64,000 nucleotides of DNA from Enterobacter cloacae complex sp. R_G8. Its GTDB lineage: Bacteria; Pseudomonadota; Gammaproteobacteria; Enterobacterales; Enterobacteriaceae. Each line of letters opens with the position of its first letter. The stretch's first letter is position 1. The translations under genes were made by a program, and so were the position numbers. The notes under the pieces were generated by a model. The model saw nothing but the letters and a program-made list of their open reading frames with translations. It was not told the DNA's origin and made no database searches. The DNA is taken from assembly GCF_024599795.1 (NCBI RefSeq), contig NZ_CP102246.1, positions 2,232,001 through 2,296,000 on the forward strand, in the 5' to 3' direction. This document shows, in pieces, positions 8,001 through 17,904 of this stretch.

Positions 8001-8819
8001 ATGGCTATGAATACGCTCTATCAACATCTGGCGGGGGAGTCGCTCAGCGACGCGCTGGTGCGTCTTGAAAACGAGATTAAAGCCCGTCCGGCGGATGCCG
8101 ATCTCCGTGCCGCGTTTGTGCAGTTTCTCACCCTCAGCGGTAACTGGACGCGCGCACTGACCCAGCTGAAAAGCTGGCTGGCGCTTAAGCCGCAGGCGAA
8201 ACCCACCGTTACCCTGCTGGAACAGTGCCTGCAGGGAGAACTGCAGCGTGCGCAGGTGATGGCGGGAGAACGTCGTCCGGCCATGCCGGAAGCCCAGTGG
8301 CCATGGCTGACCACCCTTGCCGCCGCGCTGAGCGAGAGCGATGAACGCGCTCACGCGCTGCGTCTGGAAGCCCTTGAACAAGCGCAGGCGAGCGCGGGTC
8401 AGTTGACGCTTGAGAATGATGAGACGCAGGCCTTTGAATGGCTGATGGACGGCGATGCCCGTCTGGGGCCGGTGTGCGAAACCCTTGTTAACGGCCGTTA
8501 CTTCTGGCTGCCGTTTAGCGCTATCGCGGAGATCCGTTTCCAGGCTCCGGCCAGCGTCACCGATCTGGTCTGGCGTCATGCGCTGGTGCGTTTGACCGAT
8601 GGGACGGAGCAGGTGTGTCAGATCCCGGCGCGTTATCCTTTTGCCGCCGATGCCGCTGACGCCGTTAAACTCGCACGCACCACCGAGTGGCTGCCGCTCG
8701 ATGATGACGGCACTCTGTATGAAGGGTTGGGGCAGAAAGCCTGGCTCAGCGAGCAAAGCGAAAGCCCGCTGCTGTCGCTGAGTCTCGTCACTTTTGCAAC
8801 GGATGGAGCCCATGAGTAA
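8001..8819 (+). CDS. tagJ: TagJ (ImpE/SciE family) sheath accessory protein
   Basis: TagJ/ImpE proteins bind the N-terminus of TssB and assist ClpV-linked sheath disassembly in some T6SSs. The 272-aa product has the TPR-like helical N-terminal half (ARPADADLRAAFVQFLTLSGNW, two short helical repeats) and the C-terminal beta domain with GRYFWLPFSAIAEI and a DLVW-x-HA stretch. The start is ATG 8001, with a second ATG two codons later (8007) as an alternative; GGA precedes both. The 3' end overlaps tssE by 8 bp. Confidence 0.9.
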   Translation: MAMNTLYQHLAGESLSDALVRLENEIKARPADADLRAAFVQFLTLSGNWTRALTQLKSWLALKPQAKPTVTLLEQCLQGELQRAQVMAGERRPAMPEAQWPWLTTLAAALSESDERAHALRLEALEQAQASAGQLTLENDETQAFEWLMDGDARLGPVCETLVNGRYFWLPFSAIAEIRFQAPASVTDLVWRHALVRLTDGTEQVCQIPARYPFAADAADAVKLARTTEWLPLDDDGTLYEGLGQKAWLSEQSESPLLSLSLVTFATDGAHE

Positions 8820-9375
8820 TCCTGCTGGCGAAGGCGATCTGCTGCGCAGCGGCTGGCAAGCCCGCAGTAAGCAGGAGAAGGTGGGGGCGCGCGATAAAAT
8901 GCAGCCCTCGCTGCTCGATCGCCTCACCGATAACGACCCGGAGAAAAAGCGCGAGTCGGCCAACAGCAACCTGATCACCCATGCCGCGCTACGTCGCAAT
9001 GTGCTGCGGGATCTGCAGTGGCTGTTTAACACCATCAATCACGACGCTTCCGGCGATTTGAGCCTGCTGCCGCACGTGAGCCGCTCGGTGGTGAATTTTG
9101 GCGTTGCGCCGCTGGCCGGGAAGCGCATGTCGGACATCGAATGGCACGACATTCAGCGCAAACTCACCGAGGCGATTGTCAACTTTGAACCCCGCATTTT
9201 GCCCCAGGGGCTGCAGGTCCGCTGCGTGTCGGACACCTCCTCGCTGGATCTGCACAACGTACTCTCCATCGAGATAAAAGGGCGTTTGTGGTGTGTGCCG
9301 TACCCGCTGGAGTTTCTGTTTCGTACCGATGTTGATCTGGAAAACGGCCACTTTGAACTGAAAGATGCGGGGTGA
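8812..9375 (+). CDS. tssE: TssE, gp25-like baseplate wedge
   Basis: TssE is the T6SS baseplate wedge protein homologous to phage T4 gp25. The 187-aa protein carries the family core DLSLLPHVSRSVVNFG and the basic N-terminal region ending LLDRLTD. The ATG at 8812 was chosen; a TTG six codons earlier is less likely. It overlaps tagJ by 8 bp and tssF by 4 bp, so tagJ-tssE-tssF-tssG are tightly coupled. Confidence 0.93.
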   Translation: MSNPAGEGDLLRSGWQARSKQEKVGARDKMQPSLLDRLTDNDPEKKRESANSNLITHAALRRNVLRDLQWLFNTINHDASGDLSLLPHVSRSVVNFGVAPLAGKRMSDIEWHDIQRKLTEAIVNFEPRILPQGLQVRCVSDTSSLDLHNVLSIEIKGRLWCVPYPLEFLFRTDVDLENGHFELKDAG

Positions 9376-11249
9376 TCGTGGAAAGTAAACTGCTCGAATA
9401 TTACAACCGTGAGTTGGCCTATCTGCGTGAGATGGGCGCCGAATTTGCCGAGCGCTATCCCAAAGTGGCCGGACGGCTGGGCATGCGCGGCATCGAAGTG
9501 GCGGATCCGTACACCGAACGACTGATGGAGGGCTTTGCCTTTCTGACCTCGCGCGTGCAGATGAAAATGGACGCGGAGTTTCCGCGCTTCTCCCAGCGTT
9601 TGCTGGAGATGATTGCGCCGAACTATCTCGCGCCCACTCCGTCCATGGCGATTGCTGAAATTCAGCCTGACAGCAGTCGTGGCGATTTGAGCAACGGTTT
9701 TATCGTGCCGCGCGGCACAATGATGGACAGCCTGGCGCTGAAAAAAACCGGCGTGACCTGCAGCTACACCACGGCGCATGAGGTGAACCTGCTGCCGCTG
9801 GAAATCGACAAGGTTGAGCTGGGCGGTGTACCTGCCGACCTGCCCCTGACGCAGCTGGGTCTGGGCCAGCAGGGGATCAGCAGCGCCTTACGGATCCGCA
9901 TTGCCTGCGACGGTCCGCAAAACCTCGGCCACCTTGATTTTGACCGCCTGGAGTTTTTCCTCAGCGGCCCGGATATCGAGGCGTTAAAGCTGCTGGAGCT
10001 GGTGATGGAGCACCATGTCGGGCTGGTCTGCCAGACCGTCAGCAAACATCCGCAGCGTGATGTGCTGGCGTCTGATGCCCTGCGTCAGGAAGGGTTTGAT
10101 GCGGATCAGTCGCTACTCCCGGACGACCTGCGCAACTTTGACGGCTACCGTCTCCTACAGGAGTACTTTGCTTTTCCGGCCCGTTTCCGCTTCATCAGCC
10201 TGAGCGGGCTGAGCAAACTGCTCCAGCGCTGCGAAAACGAAAAATCCTTCGATATCTTTATTCTGCTGGATAAAACCGATGAACAGCTGGAGCGCGTTGT
10301 CGATGCCAGCCATCTGGCCCTGCACTGCACGCCGGTGATCAACCTGTTCCCGAAAGTGGCGGCGCGTCAGAAGCTGAGCGAAGGCCAGCATGAATACCAT
10401 CTGGTGGTGGATAACATCCGTCCGCTGGATTACGAAATTTACGCGGTGAACAAGATATACGGCAGCGCGGATGGTCAGCGCGACGACCAGACGTTTCGTC
10501 CGTTCTGGAGCACCTGGAGCGGGGATGCGGGCAACTATGGTGCCTATTTCTCCCTGCGTCGGGAGCAACGCGTGCTTTCAGAACATGCCCTGCGTTACGG
10601 CACCCGCACCGGCTACATCGGCTCGGAGGTGTTTGTCTCGCTGGTGGATGAGCAGCATGCGCCCTGGCAGGAGAACCTGCGCTATATCTCGGCCGAGGTG
10701 CTGTGCACCAGCCGGGATCTGCCGCTGATGCTGCAGCAGGAGCTGGGACAGTTCATTATGGCCGACTCCATGCCGGTGAAGTCTCTGACCTTGCGCAAGG
10801 GGCCGACGCCGCCGCGTCCGGCGCTGGCAGAAGGGTTCAGCACCTGGCGGTTGATCAGCCAGCTACAGATGAACTACCTCAGCCTGATGGACAGCGAAAA
10901 TGAAGACGGTGCCGCCGCGCTGCGTCAGCTGTTAGGGCTGTACGCCAATCTCGCGGAGACGCCGGTTGCGCGTCAGGTAGAAGGGGTTCGTCACTGCGTG
11001 CTGGAGCCGGTTCACCGCCGCGTGCCCGAGCCGGGACCGGTGGTCTTCGCCCGCGGCATCGGCATTACCCTGACGGTGGATGAACGTGCGTTTTCCGGTG
11101 CCAGCCCCTGGCTTTTCGGTAGCGTGCTGGAGCGGCTGTTTGCCCGGCTGGTGTCGATCAACAGCTTCACGGAGTTCACCCTGAAAAGTCAGCAGCGCGG
11201 CGAGATCGGTTACTGGGCGCCGCGCATGGGTAAAAGGGCACTGGTATGA
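9372..11249 (+). CDS. tssF: TssF, baseplate wedge protein
   Basis: TssF is the largest wedge subunit of the T6SS baseplate and binds TssG (2:1). The 625-aa product begins with the highly conserved LLEYYNRELAYLREMGAEFA and continues RYPKVAGRLGM, PYTERLMEGFAFL and RFSQRLLEMIAPNYLAP, all hallmark segments. The start is a GTG at 9372 that overlaps the tssE stop; a second in-frame GTG at 9378 would give the shorter form starting at VESKLL and cannot be excluded. Length is normal. Confidence 0.95.
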   Translation: MIVESKLLEYYNRELAYLREMGAEFAERYPKVAGRLGMRGIEVADPYTERLMEGFAFLTSRVQMKMDAEFPRFSQRLLEMIAPNYLAPTPSMAIAEIQPDSSRGDLSNGFIVPRGTMMDSLALKKTGVTCSYTTAHEVNLLPLEIDKVELGGVPADLPLTQLGLGQQGISSALRIRIACDGPQNLGHLDFDRLEFFLSGPDIEALKLLELVMEHHVGLVCQTVSKHPQRDVLASDALRQEGFDADQSLLPDDLRNFDGYRLLQEYFAFPARFRFISLSGLSKLLQRCENEKSFDIFILLDKTDEQLERVVDASHLALHCTPVINLFPKVAARQKLSEGQHEYHLVVDNIRPLDYEIYAVNKIYGSADGQRDDQTFRPFWSTWSGDAGNYGAYFSLRREQRVLSEHALRYGTRTGYIGSEVFVSLVDEQHAPWQENLRYISAEVLCTSRDLPLMLQQELGQFIMADSMPVKSLTLRKGPTPPRPALAEGFSTWRLISQLQMNYLSLMDSENEDGAAALRQLLGLYANLAETPVARQVEGVRHCVLEPVHRRVPEPGPVVFARGIGITLTVDERAFSGASPWLFGSVLERLFARLVSINSFTEFTLKSQQRGEIGYWAPRMGKRALV

Positions 11250-12289
11250 GCGACGTTGTCACCGCGCCACTGAAGGTCCATCGTCTGACGCCGCTGCCGG
11301 ACAGTTTCTGGCGCGGGGTTCGCGAGACGCCATGGCGCTACGATCTGTTCCAGCTGTTAAGGCGCATTGATGCTCAGGGCGGGGAACGCTACCCGTTGGG
11401 GCGTGCGCCGCTGCCAAAATTCGAGCCGCTACGCCTGGGCCAGCAGCCGTCGATGAGTTTTGCGCCGTCGACGGTGGCGCAGGTACGCCAGCGCGAAGGC
11501 AACGGGCTGCACGAGGTCTCCATTCTGAGCTTCGGCCTGTTTGGTCCTAACGGGCCGCTGCCGGTTCACATGACCGAGTACGCCCGCGAGCGGATCCATC
11601 ATCATCAGGACACCAGCCTGAGCGCGTTTGCCGATCTGTTCCATCATCGTCTGACGCTGCTGTTTTATCGCGCCTGGGCCGATGCGCAGCCTGCCGTCTC
11701 CCTCGACCGCGCCGACAATAAACGTTTTGAGGGATATCTGGCGTCGTTGATTGGGATGGGACAGCCCGGCCAGATGGACAAAGGCAGCCTGAGCGCCCAC
11801 GCCCGCTTTACCCACGCCGGACACCTGACCCGCCACGGACGGGATCCTGAAGGTCTGGAAAAAATCCTGCGTAACTATTTTAAAGCCCCGGTCAAACTGA
11901 TCGCCAACGTACCGCAGTGGATGCCGCTTTCACCGCGCGAGCAGGCGCAGCTGGGAGCAGGACGCCGCGTGCCGCGGATGGGCGAATCTGCGTTTCTGGG
12001 CGTGGCGGTCCGCGACGTGCAGCATAAATTTCGCATCGAGATTGGCCCGCTCAGCGCGGAAGCGTACAACCGGTTTTTGCCCGGAGAAGCATGGGTAACC
12101 GAACTGCGGGACTGGGTACGCCAGTACGCAGGGGTGGAATTTGAATGGGAAACACGGGTGATCCTGCGCGCTGACGCCGTGCAGGGCGCCACGCTCGGCA
12201 GCACCGGGCGATTGGGGTACAACACCTGGCTGGGCCTTCAGCCGCAGCCTGTCCCGCGTGGCGATCTGGTGTATCGCGCAGAGCGGTAA
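11246..12289 (+). CDS. tssG: TssG, baseplate wedge protein
   Basis: TssG (347 aa) joins TssF in the baseplate wedge. Typical features are the N-terminal PWRYDLFQLLRRIDA helix, PLRLGQQPSMSFAP, FGLFGPNGPLPVHMTEYARER and the LGYNTWLG close to the C-terminus. The start overlaps the tssF stop by 4 bp. A gap of 38 bp separates it from clpV. Confidence 0.95.
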   Translation: MSDVVTAPLKVHRLTPLPDSFWRGVRETPWRYDLFQLLRRIDAQGGERYPLGRAPLPKFEPLRLGQQPSMSFAPSTVAQVRQREGNGLHEVSILSFGLFGPNGPLPVHMTEYARERIHHHQDTSLSAFADLFHHRLTLLFYRAWADAQPAVSLDRADNKRFEGYLASLIGMGQPGQMDKGSLSAHARFTHAGHLTRHGRDPEGLEKILRNYFKAPVKLIANVPQWMPLSPREQAQLGAGRRVPRMGESAFLGVAVRDVQHKFRIEIGPLSAEAYNRFLPGEAWVTELRDWVRQYAGVEFEWETRVILRADAVQGATLGSTGRLGYNTWLGLQPQPVPRGDLVYRAER

Positions 12290-12327
12290 TCCTTCCGTAT
12301 ACCGAATCATTGTTAATGGAAACTAAC

Positions 12328-14943
12328 ATGTCAGAAATTAGCCGTGCCGTGCTTTTCGGCAAACTGGATACGCTGTTATTTACCTCTCTGGAAAGCGCCA
12401 CCGCGTTCTGCAAGCTGCGCGGCAACCCCTACGTCGAGCTGGTGCACTGGCTGCATCAGTTGATGCAGCAGCAGGATGGCGATCTGCAACAGGTGATCCG
12501 TCATTTTGCCCTCGACGAACAGCAGCTGACGCGCGATATCGTGGCGGCGCTCGATGCCCTGCCGCGCGGAGCCAGTTCCGTTTCCGATCTCTCCGAACAT
12601 ATCGACAGCGCCGTCGAGCGCGCCTGGGTCTATGGATCGCTGAAGTTTGGCGTCAGCCGTATCCGCGGCGGCCATCTGCTGATCGGCATTCTGAAAACCT
12701 GGAATCTGGCGAACGTGCTGAAGAGCATCTCGGCGCAGTTTACCCGTCTTAACGTCGAGGTGCTGATTGAGCAGTTCGATACTATCTGTGCCAACAGCAA
12801 AGAGACGCAGCAGGCCGCTGCCGCAGTGGATGCGCCAGCCGGTTCGGTGCCTGCTGCCCAGGGAACGCTGGCCCAGTATGGTCAGGACCTGACCGCCCGT
12901 GCCCGTGAAGGCAAAATTGACCCGGTGGTTGGGCGCGATGAAGAGATCCGCCAGATGGTCGATATCCTGATGCGTCGCCGACAGAACAACCCGCTGCTGA
13001 CCGGGGAAGCCGGCGTCGGAAAAACGGCGGTGGTGGAAGGGCTGGCACTGCGCATCGCCGACGGCGATGTGCCGGAGCCGCTGCAAAACATTCAGCTGTG
13101 GCTGCTGGATATCGGCATGCTGCAGGCCGGTGCCGGGATGAAAGGCGAGTTCGAAGCCCGTCTGCAGGCATTAATCAATGAAGTACAGTCCAGCGCCACG
13201 CCAATCATTCTGTTTATCGATGAGATCCACACCCTGATCGGTGCGGGCGGTCAGCAGGGCACCGGCGACGCCGCTAACCTGCTGAAGCCGGCGCTGGCGC
13301 GTGGACAACTGCGTACCATTGGCGCCACCACCTGGGCGGAATACAAAAAATACATCGAGAAGGATCCGGCGCTGACCCGTCGCTTCCAGACGGTACAGGT
13401 ACATGAACCCGATGAGGCCAAAGCGGTTCTGATGCTGCGCAGCACCGTGTCGCCGCTGGAGACCCATCATCAGGTCTTACTGCTCGACGAAGCGGTTAGC
13501 GCAGCCGTGAAGCTTTCGCATCGCTACATTCCCGCCCGTCAACTGCCGGATAAAGCCGTTGCGCTGCTGGATACGGCCTGCGCCCGCGTGGCGGTGAGCC
13601 AGAGTGCACCTCCGGCGCAGCTGGAAGATTGCCTGCGCCATCTTGCGGCGCTGGACGTAGAAATTGAGATAGCGGAGCGCGAAGCGCGCGTCGGTGCAGG
13701 GGAATCTGAGCGCGTTACGGCACTGACCGCAGAGCGTGACGCGTATGAAGCCAAACGTGAGGCCCTGGCCCGGCGCTGGGAAGACGAGCGCAGCCTGGTG
13801 CAGGAGATCATCCGCCTGCGTGCCGCACTGTTTGCGGCGGGCGATGACGATACCGCAGCGCTGCGCAGCCAACTGGCAGAGCAGCAGCAGGCGCTGAACG
13901 CCTTACAGGGTGATGAACCGCTGCTGTTTGCCGCTGTGGATGAAAACGTGGTGGCGGCAGTGGTCTCTGACTGGACCGGCATCCCGCTGGGCCGGATGGT
14001 GAAAAACGAGATTGACGCGGTGTTGAACCTCGCCGACACGCTGAACCAGCGGGTGATTGGCCAGCGTCACGGTCTGGAACTGATTGCCCGCCGGGTGAAA
14101 ACCTCCCGGGCGAAACTCGACGATCCGAACAAGCCGGTCGGCGTGTTTATGCTCTGCGGTCCGTCGGGGGTGGGGAAAACCGAAACCGCGCTGGCGCTGG
14201 CGGAGTCGCTGTACGGTGGCGAACAGAACGTCATCACCATTAATATGAGTGAATTCCAGGAAGCGCATACGGTTTCAACCTTAAAAGGTGCACCGCCGGG
14301 ATACGTCGGTTATGGTGAAGGCGGGGTGTTAACCGAGGCCGTCCGTCGCCGTCCTTACAGCGTGGTGCTGCTGGACGAAATCGAAAAAGCGCACCCGGAC
14401 GTACATGAGATCTTCTTCCAGGTCTTTGACAAAGGCTGGATGGAGGACGGCGAAGGTCGTCACATTGATTTCCGTAATACGATTATTATTCTGACGTCTA
14501 ACGTCGGGACCGAGCTTATCAGCGCCATGTGTGCCGATCCGGAACTGATGCCGGAGCCGGAGGCGTTAAGCGGGGCGCTGCGCCAGCCGCTGCTGGAGGT
14601 GTTCCCACCGGCGCTGCTGGGCCGGTTGCTGGTGGTGCCGTACTATCCGCTGAGCGACGCGATGCTGGGGCAGATTGTTCGCCTGCAGCTCAAACGCATT
14701 CAGCGTCGCCTGGAAGAGAATCACAATATTATTTCCGAGTTTGATGACAGCGTTGTAGAACAGATTGTTCAACGCTGTACCGAGGTGGAATCAGGTGGAC
14801 GTATGGTGGATGCGATCCTGACCAACACCTTGCTGCCTCAGATGAGTCAGATATTACTTACCGCCAGCCGCAGCGACGAGCAGTACCGACGTCTGCATGT
14901 CACCTGCGAGCAGGGCGAGTTTCACTGTCAGTTTGCCGCGTAA
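12328..14943 (+). CDS. tssH: TssH/ClpV AAA+ ATPase
   Basis: ClpV disassembles contracted TssBC sheaths so the subunits can be reused. The 871-aa protein has the N-terminal Clp-N domain (about 1-155), a first AAA+ module with Walker A GEAGVGKT (226-233) and Walker [10 protein letters not shown], a ClpB-like coiled-coil middle region, and a second AAA+ module with GPSGVGKT (611-618) and [13 protein letters not shown]. The frame is open to 12310, but the ATG at 12328, with GGA at 12318-12320, gives the family start [13 protein letters not shown]. An ATG at 12316 is the alternative. Confidence 0.96.
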   Translation: MSEISRAVLFGKLDTLLFTSLESATAFCKLRGNPYVELVHWLHQLMQQQDGDLQQVIRHFALDEQQLTRDIVAALDALPRGASSVSDLSEHIDSAVERAWVYGSLKFGVSRIRGGHLLIGILKTWNLANVLKSISAQFTRLNVEVLIEQFDTICANSKETQQAAAAVDAPAGSVPAAQGTLAQYGQDLTARAREGKIDPVVGRDEEIRQMVDILMRRRQNNPLLTGEAGVGKTAVVEGLALRIADGDVPEPLQNIQLWLLDIGMLQAGAGMKGEFEARLQALINEVQSSATPIILFIDEIHTLIGAGGQQGTGDAANLLKPALARGQLRTIGATTWAEYKKYIEKDPALTRRFQTVQVHEPDEAKAVLMLRSTVSPLETHHQVLLLDEAVSAAVKLSHRYIPARQLPDKAVALLDTACARVAVSQSAPPAQLEDCLRHLAALDVEIEIAEREARVGAGESERVTALTAERDAYEAKREALARRWEDERSLVQEIIRLRAALFAAGDDDTAALRSQLAEQQQALNALQGDEPLLFAAVDENVVAAVVSDWTGIPLGRMVKNEIDAVLNLADTLNQRVIGQRHGLELIARRVKTSRAKLDDPNKPVGVFMLCGPSGVGKTETALALAESLYGGEQNVITINMSEFQEAHTVSTLKGAPPGYVGYGEGGVLTEAVRRRPYSVVLLDEIEKAHPDVHEIFFQVFDKGWMEDGEGRHIDFRNTIIILTSNVGTELISAMCADPELMPEPEALSGALRQPLLEVFPPALLGRLLVVPYYPLSDAMLGQIVRLQLKRIQRRLEENHNIISEFDDSVVEQIVQRCTEVESGGRMVDAILTNTLLPQMSQILLTASRSDEQYRRLHVTCEQGEFHCQFAA

Positions 14944-14967
14944 TAATCATCAAGAGAACTGTAAAAG

Positions 14968-16401
14968 ATGACGGATAATGATAACAATCGGACTGTCCCA
15001 AACGCGCTCCCGGTCGGGTATCGCTTCAACGAGTTTGAAATTAAAGAGGTGATTGGCGGCGGCGGATTCGGCATCGTCTATCGCGCCTGGGATCACCAGC
15101 TCGAACGCACTATCGCTATCAAAGAATTTATGCCTTCCTCGCTCGCCGTGCGCGGCGACGACATGACGCTGGTACTGCGCAGCGAACGCTTTGGCAAAGC
15201 GTTTTCGGCGGGGCTGAACAGCTTCATTCAGGAAGCCCGCCTGCTGGCGCGCTTCAACCACCCGAACCTGCTGCACGTGTTGCGCTTCTGGGTGCAAAAC
15301 GATACGGCCTACATGGGGACGCTGTTTTACAGCGGCACCACGCTTTCTCGCCTGCGCGAGGAGAAGCCGGAGCTGATTAACGAGGCATGGATCCGACGTA
15401 CGCTGCCGATGCTGTTTGGCGCAATCAAGACCATCCATGACGAGGGCTATCTGCACCGCGATATCTCACTGGATAACATCCAGATTCAGGATAACGGCCT
15501 GCCGGTGCTGCTGGACTTCGGCTCCGCGCGTCGCACCATCGGTAACCTCTCTGACGAAACCGAAACCATGCTGCGTCCGGGCTTTGCGCCTATCGAGCAG
15601 TACACCGACGACAACGAAAGCGAGCAGGGACCCTGGACGGATATTTACGCCCTCGGCGCGGTGCTGCGCACCCTGATCGTGGGTTCACCGCCGCCGGTTA
15701 GCGTGGTGCGTTCTATTCAGGACACCTGCAAACCGCTGGTGGAAATCCAGCCGCAGGGGTACTCCCTGTCGCTGCTGCAGGCCATCGACCGTGCCCTGGC
15801 GTTGCATATGGAAGACCGTCCGCAGTCTATTGATGAGTTCGCGGCATTGATCGAGATGCCGGTCGCCGGTATCGATGACGTGCTGACTGCTAAAAAACCG
15901 GGCACCATGCTGGTGCCGGTGGAAGAAGAGGCACCGGCTTCGGCGTTTGACTGGCGTCGTTACAAGATCCCCGGGATGGTTGCCGCGGGTGTGCTGGTCG
16001 GGGTGGTAGCTGGCGCGATGCTGTTCAGCGGCGGCCACGATGCGCCAGAGCAGGCTGCGCAAGCGCCGGAAACATCCCGCACGACAGAAACCGCATCGAA
16101 CGCGCCAGAAGTCAAACCGGAGACCGCGAAGGTGAGCGAACAAGCGGCAACGCCTGCGACAGCGCAACCGACGCCGCCACCGGTTGAAGCCAGCCCGATT
16201 GCTCTGGTCTACATTCGCATTCTTGACGGAGAGACGTTGAAAGTGAACGGCGAGCCGAAAGCGCTGCGTCCGGCGAACAACGGCTATGCATCGCTCAAGC
16301 TGCCAGCGGGTGAGGTGAGCATTGAACTGCAGGGCAACGGCAGAACCCGTAGCCAGACGCTGGATATCGTGAAGCCTGGCACCTGGCTGGTGAATCCGTA
16401 A
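14968..16401 (+). CDS. ppkA: PpkA-type membrane serine/threonine kinase
   Basis: This 477-aa Hanks-type kinase should phosphorylate TagH to activate the T6SS. Kinase motifs are intact: GGGGFGIVYRAWD (glycine loop), Lys52 in AIKEF, HRDISLDNI (catalytic Asp165, Asn170) and DFGSAR (Asp183). A single membrane segment (about 333-353, MVAAGVLVGVVAGAMLF) is followed by an Ala/Pro/Thr-rich stalk and a small periplasmic C-terminal domain. It lies 24 bp after clpV and 36 bp before the lipase effector, at the junction of structural and cargo genes. Confidence 0.92.
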   Translation: MTDNDNNRTVPNALPVGYRFNEFEIKEVIGGGGFGIVYRAWDHQLERTIAIKEFMPSSLAVRGDDMTLVLRSERFGKAFSAGLNSFIQEARLLARFNHPNLLHVLRFWVQNDTAYMGTLFYSGTTLSRLREEKPELINEAWIRRTLPMLFGAIKTIHDEGYLHRDISLDNIQIQDNGLPVLLDFGSARRTIGNLSDETETMLRPGFAPIEQYTDDNESEQGPWTDIYALGAVLRTLIVGSPPPVSVVRSIQDTCKPLVEIQPQGYSLSLLQAIDRALALHMEDRPQSIDEFAALIEMPVAGIDDVLTAKKPGTMLVPVEEEAPASAFDWRRYKIPGMVAAGVLVGVVAGAMLFSGGHDAPEQAAQAPETSRTTETASNAPEVKPETAKVSEQAATPATAQPTPPPVEASPIALVYIRILDGETLKVNGEPKALRPANNGYASLKLPAGEVSIELQGNGRTRSQTLDIVKPGTWLVNP

Positions 16402-16437
16402 ACAAGGCGAACAGGGACTGGTAACAGGACGGAGCGA

Positions 16438-17904
16438 ATGTACAACATAAAATTTGTCTATCTTTTCAGCGAGAACGTCTCGCCCGCGCTTTTTGCGAAA
16501 ATTATCCGCCCGTCCGTTGCCGGGCAGTGGATTATGTCGGTGCCCGACAATTCGCTGCGCTCGCTGTTTACACGTTACGACTTGCTGCACTCCATCACTG
16601 GCGCGAATCCTTATCAGTCCGGGCGCGATACCCGTAAGCTGATTGTGCAGGATCTCGACATGGGCAGAGTGGTGGCGATCGACGAGAGCTATCGTAACTG
16701 GTCGTCAGTGACGGAGATATTTTATATCAATGCTGATGGCCGCCTGCAGGCTGCCTCGCAGGACGGTCTGGGCTGGTACCCGGTGAGTACAATTGTCGAC
16801 CGCTACGAAACCATGGTGCGAACCTATGGCTCCCGCCCTGCGCCAACGGTGCTGCCGAAGCAGGTAGTCAAATCCAAAGCGGCACAGATGCCGGATGAGC
16901 CGACGCCGGGCAAAGACGGTAAAACCTATGCGGCACAGCTGGAGAATATGACCAAAGCCGAACGCTGGCAGGCGCGTAAGGATCTGATTGCGAAGGGGAG
17001 TAATAGCCTCTATCCGGATGCGCAAATCGCGGCTAAGCGGCTGGCGGCGAATAATATCGCGGTTGAGAAAGCGAAGCTGGCAGAGAATGTGTATAAGACC
17101 GTGAACCCGCTTGAGGCCACGCCGGGAGTACCGGAGGGATGGAAGGATATCAGTAATGATGCGGGTGCTTTGCAAAAGTTTGGCCTTAAAAGCAAAGATC
17201 TTTTCGATAGAGCTGACTCACCTGATTTTCTGTCACGCGTATATCAGCCTGATCCGGGTGTATTCGGTAAAGACATGAATTCGACGCTGGTTTTTAGAGG
17301 ATCGAGGGAACCGGGGTTGCCATCGCTTTCAGAGCATCTGGACTCGCTGCGAAATAAAAATGGATTCGCCTCAATAAAAAATGGTGCCGACTGGGCGAAT
17401 AACTTTAAGCAAGGAATAGGGTTTGAAGCACCTTATTACCGCAGTGCAGTGCAACTGGGTGAAAAAATAGCAATGTCTTCCCAGCCGATTGATATTGCTG
17501 GTCATTCTTTAGGGGGCGGCTTGGCCTCGGCAACGTCTATAGCGAGTGGAAAAGCGGCCTGGACATTTAATGCGTCAGGGTTAAATAGCGGGACAGTAGA
17601 AAAATATGGCGGACGTTTGTTGGGAAGCGCTGAAAACATACAGGCCTACCGCGTCAAAGGAGAGCTGCTGACTAAAATTCAGGAAGTCGATCTTGTTGAG
17701 GACTTTAAAATGGTGAGAGGACATGTCCCGTCCTTAATCGCTAAAGAAGAGTTGTCAGCACTGGCACCTGATGCCGCAGGTATTCCTCATGATCTGCCTG
17801 GTGGGGTTGGTGGAGCACTCGACAGGCACGGGATTGGACAAGCCATTAATTGTATAGAACAGCAAAAAGACGAAGATATTTCGATAATCAGGAGTCGTTT
17901 GTGA
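16438..17904 (+). CDS. Tle-type lipase/phospholipase T6SS effector
   Basis: A 488-aa alpha/beta-hydrolase effector, likely attacking phospholipids of target cells. An N-terminal domain of about 150 residues with no recognised family precedes a charged helical linker and a C-terminal lipase domain. The nucleophile elbow is GHSLGGG with Ser357; an Asp/Glu cluster (EVDLVEDF) and a late DRHG (His464) are candidates for the rest of the triad. GC falls from about residue 230 on, suggesting toxin-domain exchange behind a conserved N-terminus. It overlaps an ankyrin lipoprotein gene (GTGA), as in the Tle/Tli pair described from Enterobacter cloacae. Assignment as Tle is by motif and context; the exact Tle class is not decided. 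Confidence 0.82.
   Translation: MYNIKFVYLFSENVSPALFAKIIRPSVAGQWIMSVPDNSLRSLFTRYDLLHSITGANPYQSGRDTRKLIVQDLDMGRVVAIDESYRNWSSVTEIFYINADGRLQAASQDGLGWYPVSTIVDRYETMVRTYGSRPAPTVLPKQVVKSKAAQMPDEPTPGKDGKTYAAQLENMTKAERWQARKDLIAKGSNSLYPDAQIAAKRLAANNIAVEKAKLAENVYKTVNPLEATPGVPEGWKDISNDAGALQKFGLKSKDLFDRADSPDFLSRVYQPDPGVFGKDMNSTLVFRGSREPGLPSLSEHLDSLRNKNGFASIKNGADWANNFKQGIGFEAPYYRSAVQLGEKIAMSSQPIDIAGHSLGGGLASATSIASGKAAWTFNASGLNSGTVEKYGGRLLGSAENIQAYRVKGELLTKIQEVDLVEDFKMVRGHVPSLIAKEELSALAPDAAGIPHDLPGGVGGALDRHGIGQAINCIEQQKDEDISIIRSRL

Noticed and set aside
7545-9038. 497-codon minus-strand frame across the T6SS hypothetical, tagJ and tssE
   Set aside because: Low-complexity Arg/Gln/Gly composition; it spans three real overlapping + strand genes.
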